In this document: in pieces, positions 31,086 to 31,495 of the stretch
Numbering within the stretch: the first letter of the stretch is position 1
How the letters are laid out: each line of letters opens with the position of its first letter
Source: Pleurocapsa sp. MO_226.B13
GTDB taxonomy: Bacteria > Cyanobacteriota > Cyanobacteriia > Cyanobacteriales > Xenococcaceae
Reading direction: 5' to 3'
Assembly (NCBI GenBank): GCA_030064795.1
Contig: JASJEI010000049.1
Location: 1 to 31,495 of the forward strand
DNA: 31,495 nucleotides
Made by a program: the position numbers and the translations under genes
The notes under the pieces: model-generated
The model's input: only the letters and a program-made list of their open reading frames with translations
Databases searched by the model: none
What the model was told of the DNA's origin: nothing

Positions 31086-31495
31086 TTAACCGTTGATCAT
31101 TGGCGCAGTCATTGCTACAGGAGCCTGATCGCCACTTGCTAGGTCTAAGGGGAAGTTGTGTGCGTTGCGCTCGTGCATTACCTCGAAACCTAAGTTCGCG
31201 CGGTTCAAGATGTCTGCCCAAGTGTTCACTACACGTCCTTGAGAATCCATAATCGACTGATTGAAGTTGAATCCGTTCAAGTTGAACGCCATGGTGCTAA
31301 TTCCCATTGCGGTGAACCAGATTCCGATTACGGGCCATGCACCTAAGAAGAAGTGCAAGGAACGAGAGTTGTTGAAAGATGCGTATTGGAAGATCAAACG
31401 ACCGAAGTAGCCGTGTGCTGCAACGATGTTGTAAGTTTCTTCTTCTTGTCCGAATTTGTAACCGTAGTTTTGAGATTCAGATTCAGTAGTTTCAC
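31086..31495 (-). CDS. psbA: Photosystem II D1 protein, C-terminal part
   Basis: The frame is open to the right edge, so about 225 N-terminal residues lie outside. What is visible starts at [19 protein letters not shown] (D1 residues about 226 on) and includes Ser264 in FQYASF (QB pocket), His272 in SLHFFL (non-haem iron), and His332, Glu333, His337 and Asp342 in [14 protein letters not shown], the manganese-cluster ligands. After Ala344 there is a 16-residue extension ([16 protein letters not shown]) that CtpA removes. D1 is the core reaction-centre subunit. Residue 130, which separates D1 variants, is not visible. Cyanobacteria carry several psbA copies. Confidence 0.97.
   Translation of the reverse strand, partial: ETTESESQNYGYKFGQEEETYNIVAAHGYFGRLIFQYASFNNSRSLHFFLGAWPVIGIWFTAMGISTMAFNLNGFNFNQSIMDSQGRVVNTWADILNRANLGFEVMHERNAHNFPLDLASGDQAPVAMTAPMING

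Noticed and set aside
1..31495. tRNA or rRNA genes
   Set aside because: I looked for T-loop and anticodon-arm patterns in the intergenic regions and saw none that fold as a cloverleaf; no rRNA-like sequence is present.

Overview
The window comes from a cyanobacterium. The evidence is a D1 photosystem II protein gene (psbA) at the right edge, a flv3-flv1 flavodiiron pair, an LdpA-type clock redox protein, a Ycf45/R3H ATPase, a GuaB3-type IMPDH homologue, a short three-S1-domain ribosomal protein S1, and many copies of the HIP1 octamer gcgatcgc inside and between genes. Wide AT-rich intergenic spaces, short tandem heptamers and dispersed palindromes suggest a large, repeat-tolerant genome of the coccoid-colonial or filamentous type. 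The genus cannot be named from the sequence alone.

Layout. 1-2306: 3' part of a TPR-CHAT protease-like gene with a 120-bp tandem repeat. 2869-8519 (+): ldpA, the R3H/SpoIIIAA-like ATPase, a GNAT acetyltransferase, an AlkB-like 2OG dioxygenase and guaB3. 8520-10640: an IS110-family transposase gene with a long structured leader (possible bridge-RNA region), then a small unknown gene. 10732-11907 (-): glycerate kinase. 12222-12894 (-): an orphan atpC-atpQ pair that looks like a leftover of an N-type ATPase operon. 13160-15099: two paralogous MpsC/DUF2294 proteins flanking a CheY-like receiver. 15143-15220: a rod-like structured RNA/DNA element between convergent genes. 15360-20325: a stress/envelope block with two DUF2382 proteins, a disordered 63-aa protein, a TIGR02587/TIGR02588 membrane pair and a DUF1206 membrane protein. 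20705-25306 (-): bicupin, flv3, flv1.

25307-28258 is a zone of decay. It contains a non-autonomous IS200/IS605-like repeat (its twin lies next to flv1), a collapsed nitrate/bicarbonate ABC transporter locus and a TnpB zinc-ribbon remnant bounded by 27-bp perfect inverted repeats. In the collapsed locus an nrtA signal peptide is fused to a broken nrtB tail, followed by an intact ATPase that looks like an NrtC/NrtD chimera. 28259-31495 (-) returns to housekeeping genes: rps1, a dienelactone hydrolase, hisB and the 3' end of psbA with a good terminator.

Functional links: Flv1 and Flv3 form the heteromer that passes photosystem I electrons to O2. Glycerate kinase fits photorespiratory glycerate recovery. 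LdpA senses redox state for the clock. The most notable material is the wreckage at 26.3-28.1 kb, the paired minimal transposon ends, the structured element at 15.15 kb and the orphan ATPase fragment. I did not find a clearly new multi-gene defence or metabolic system.
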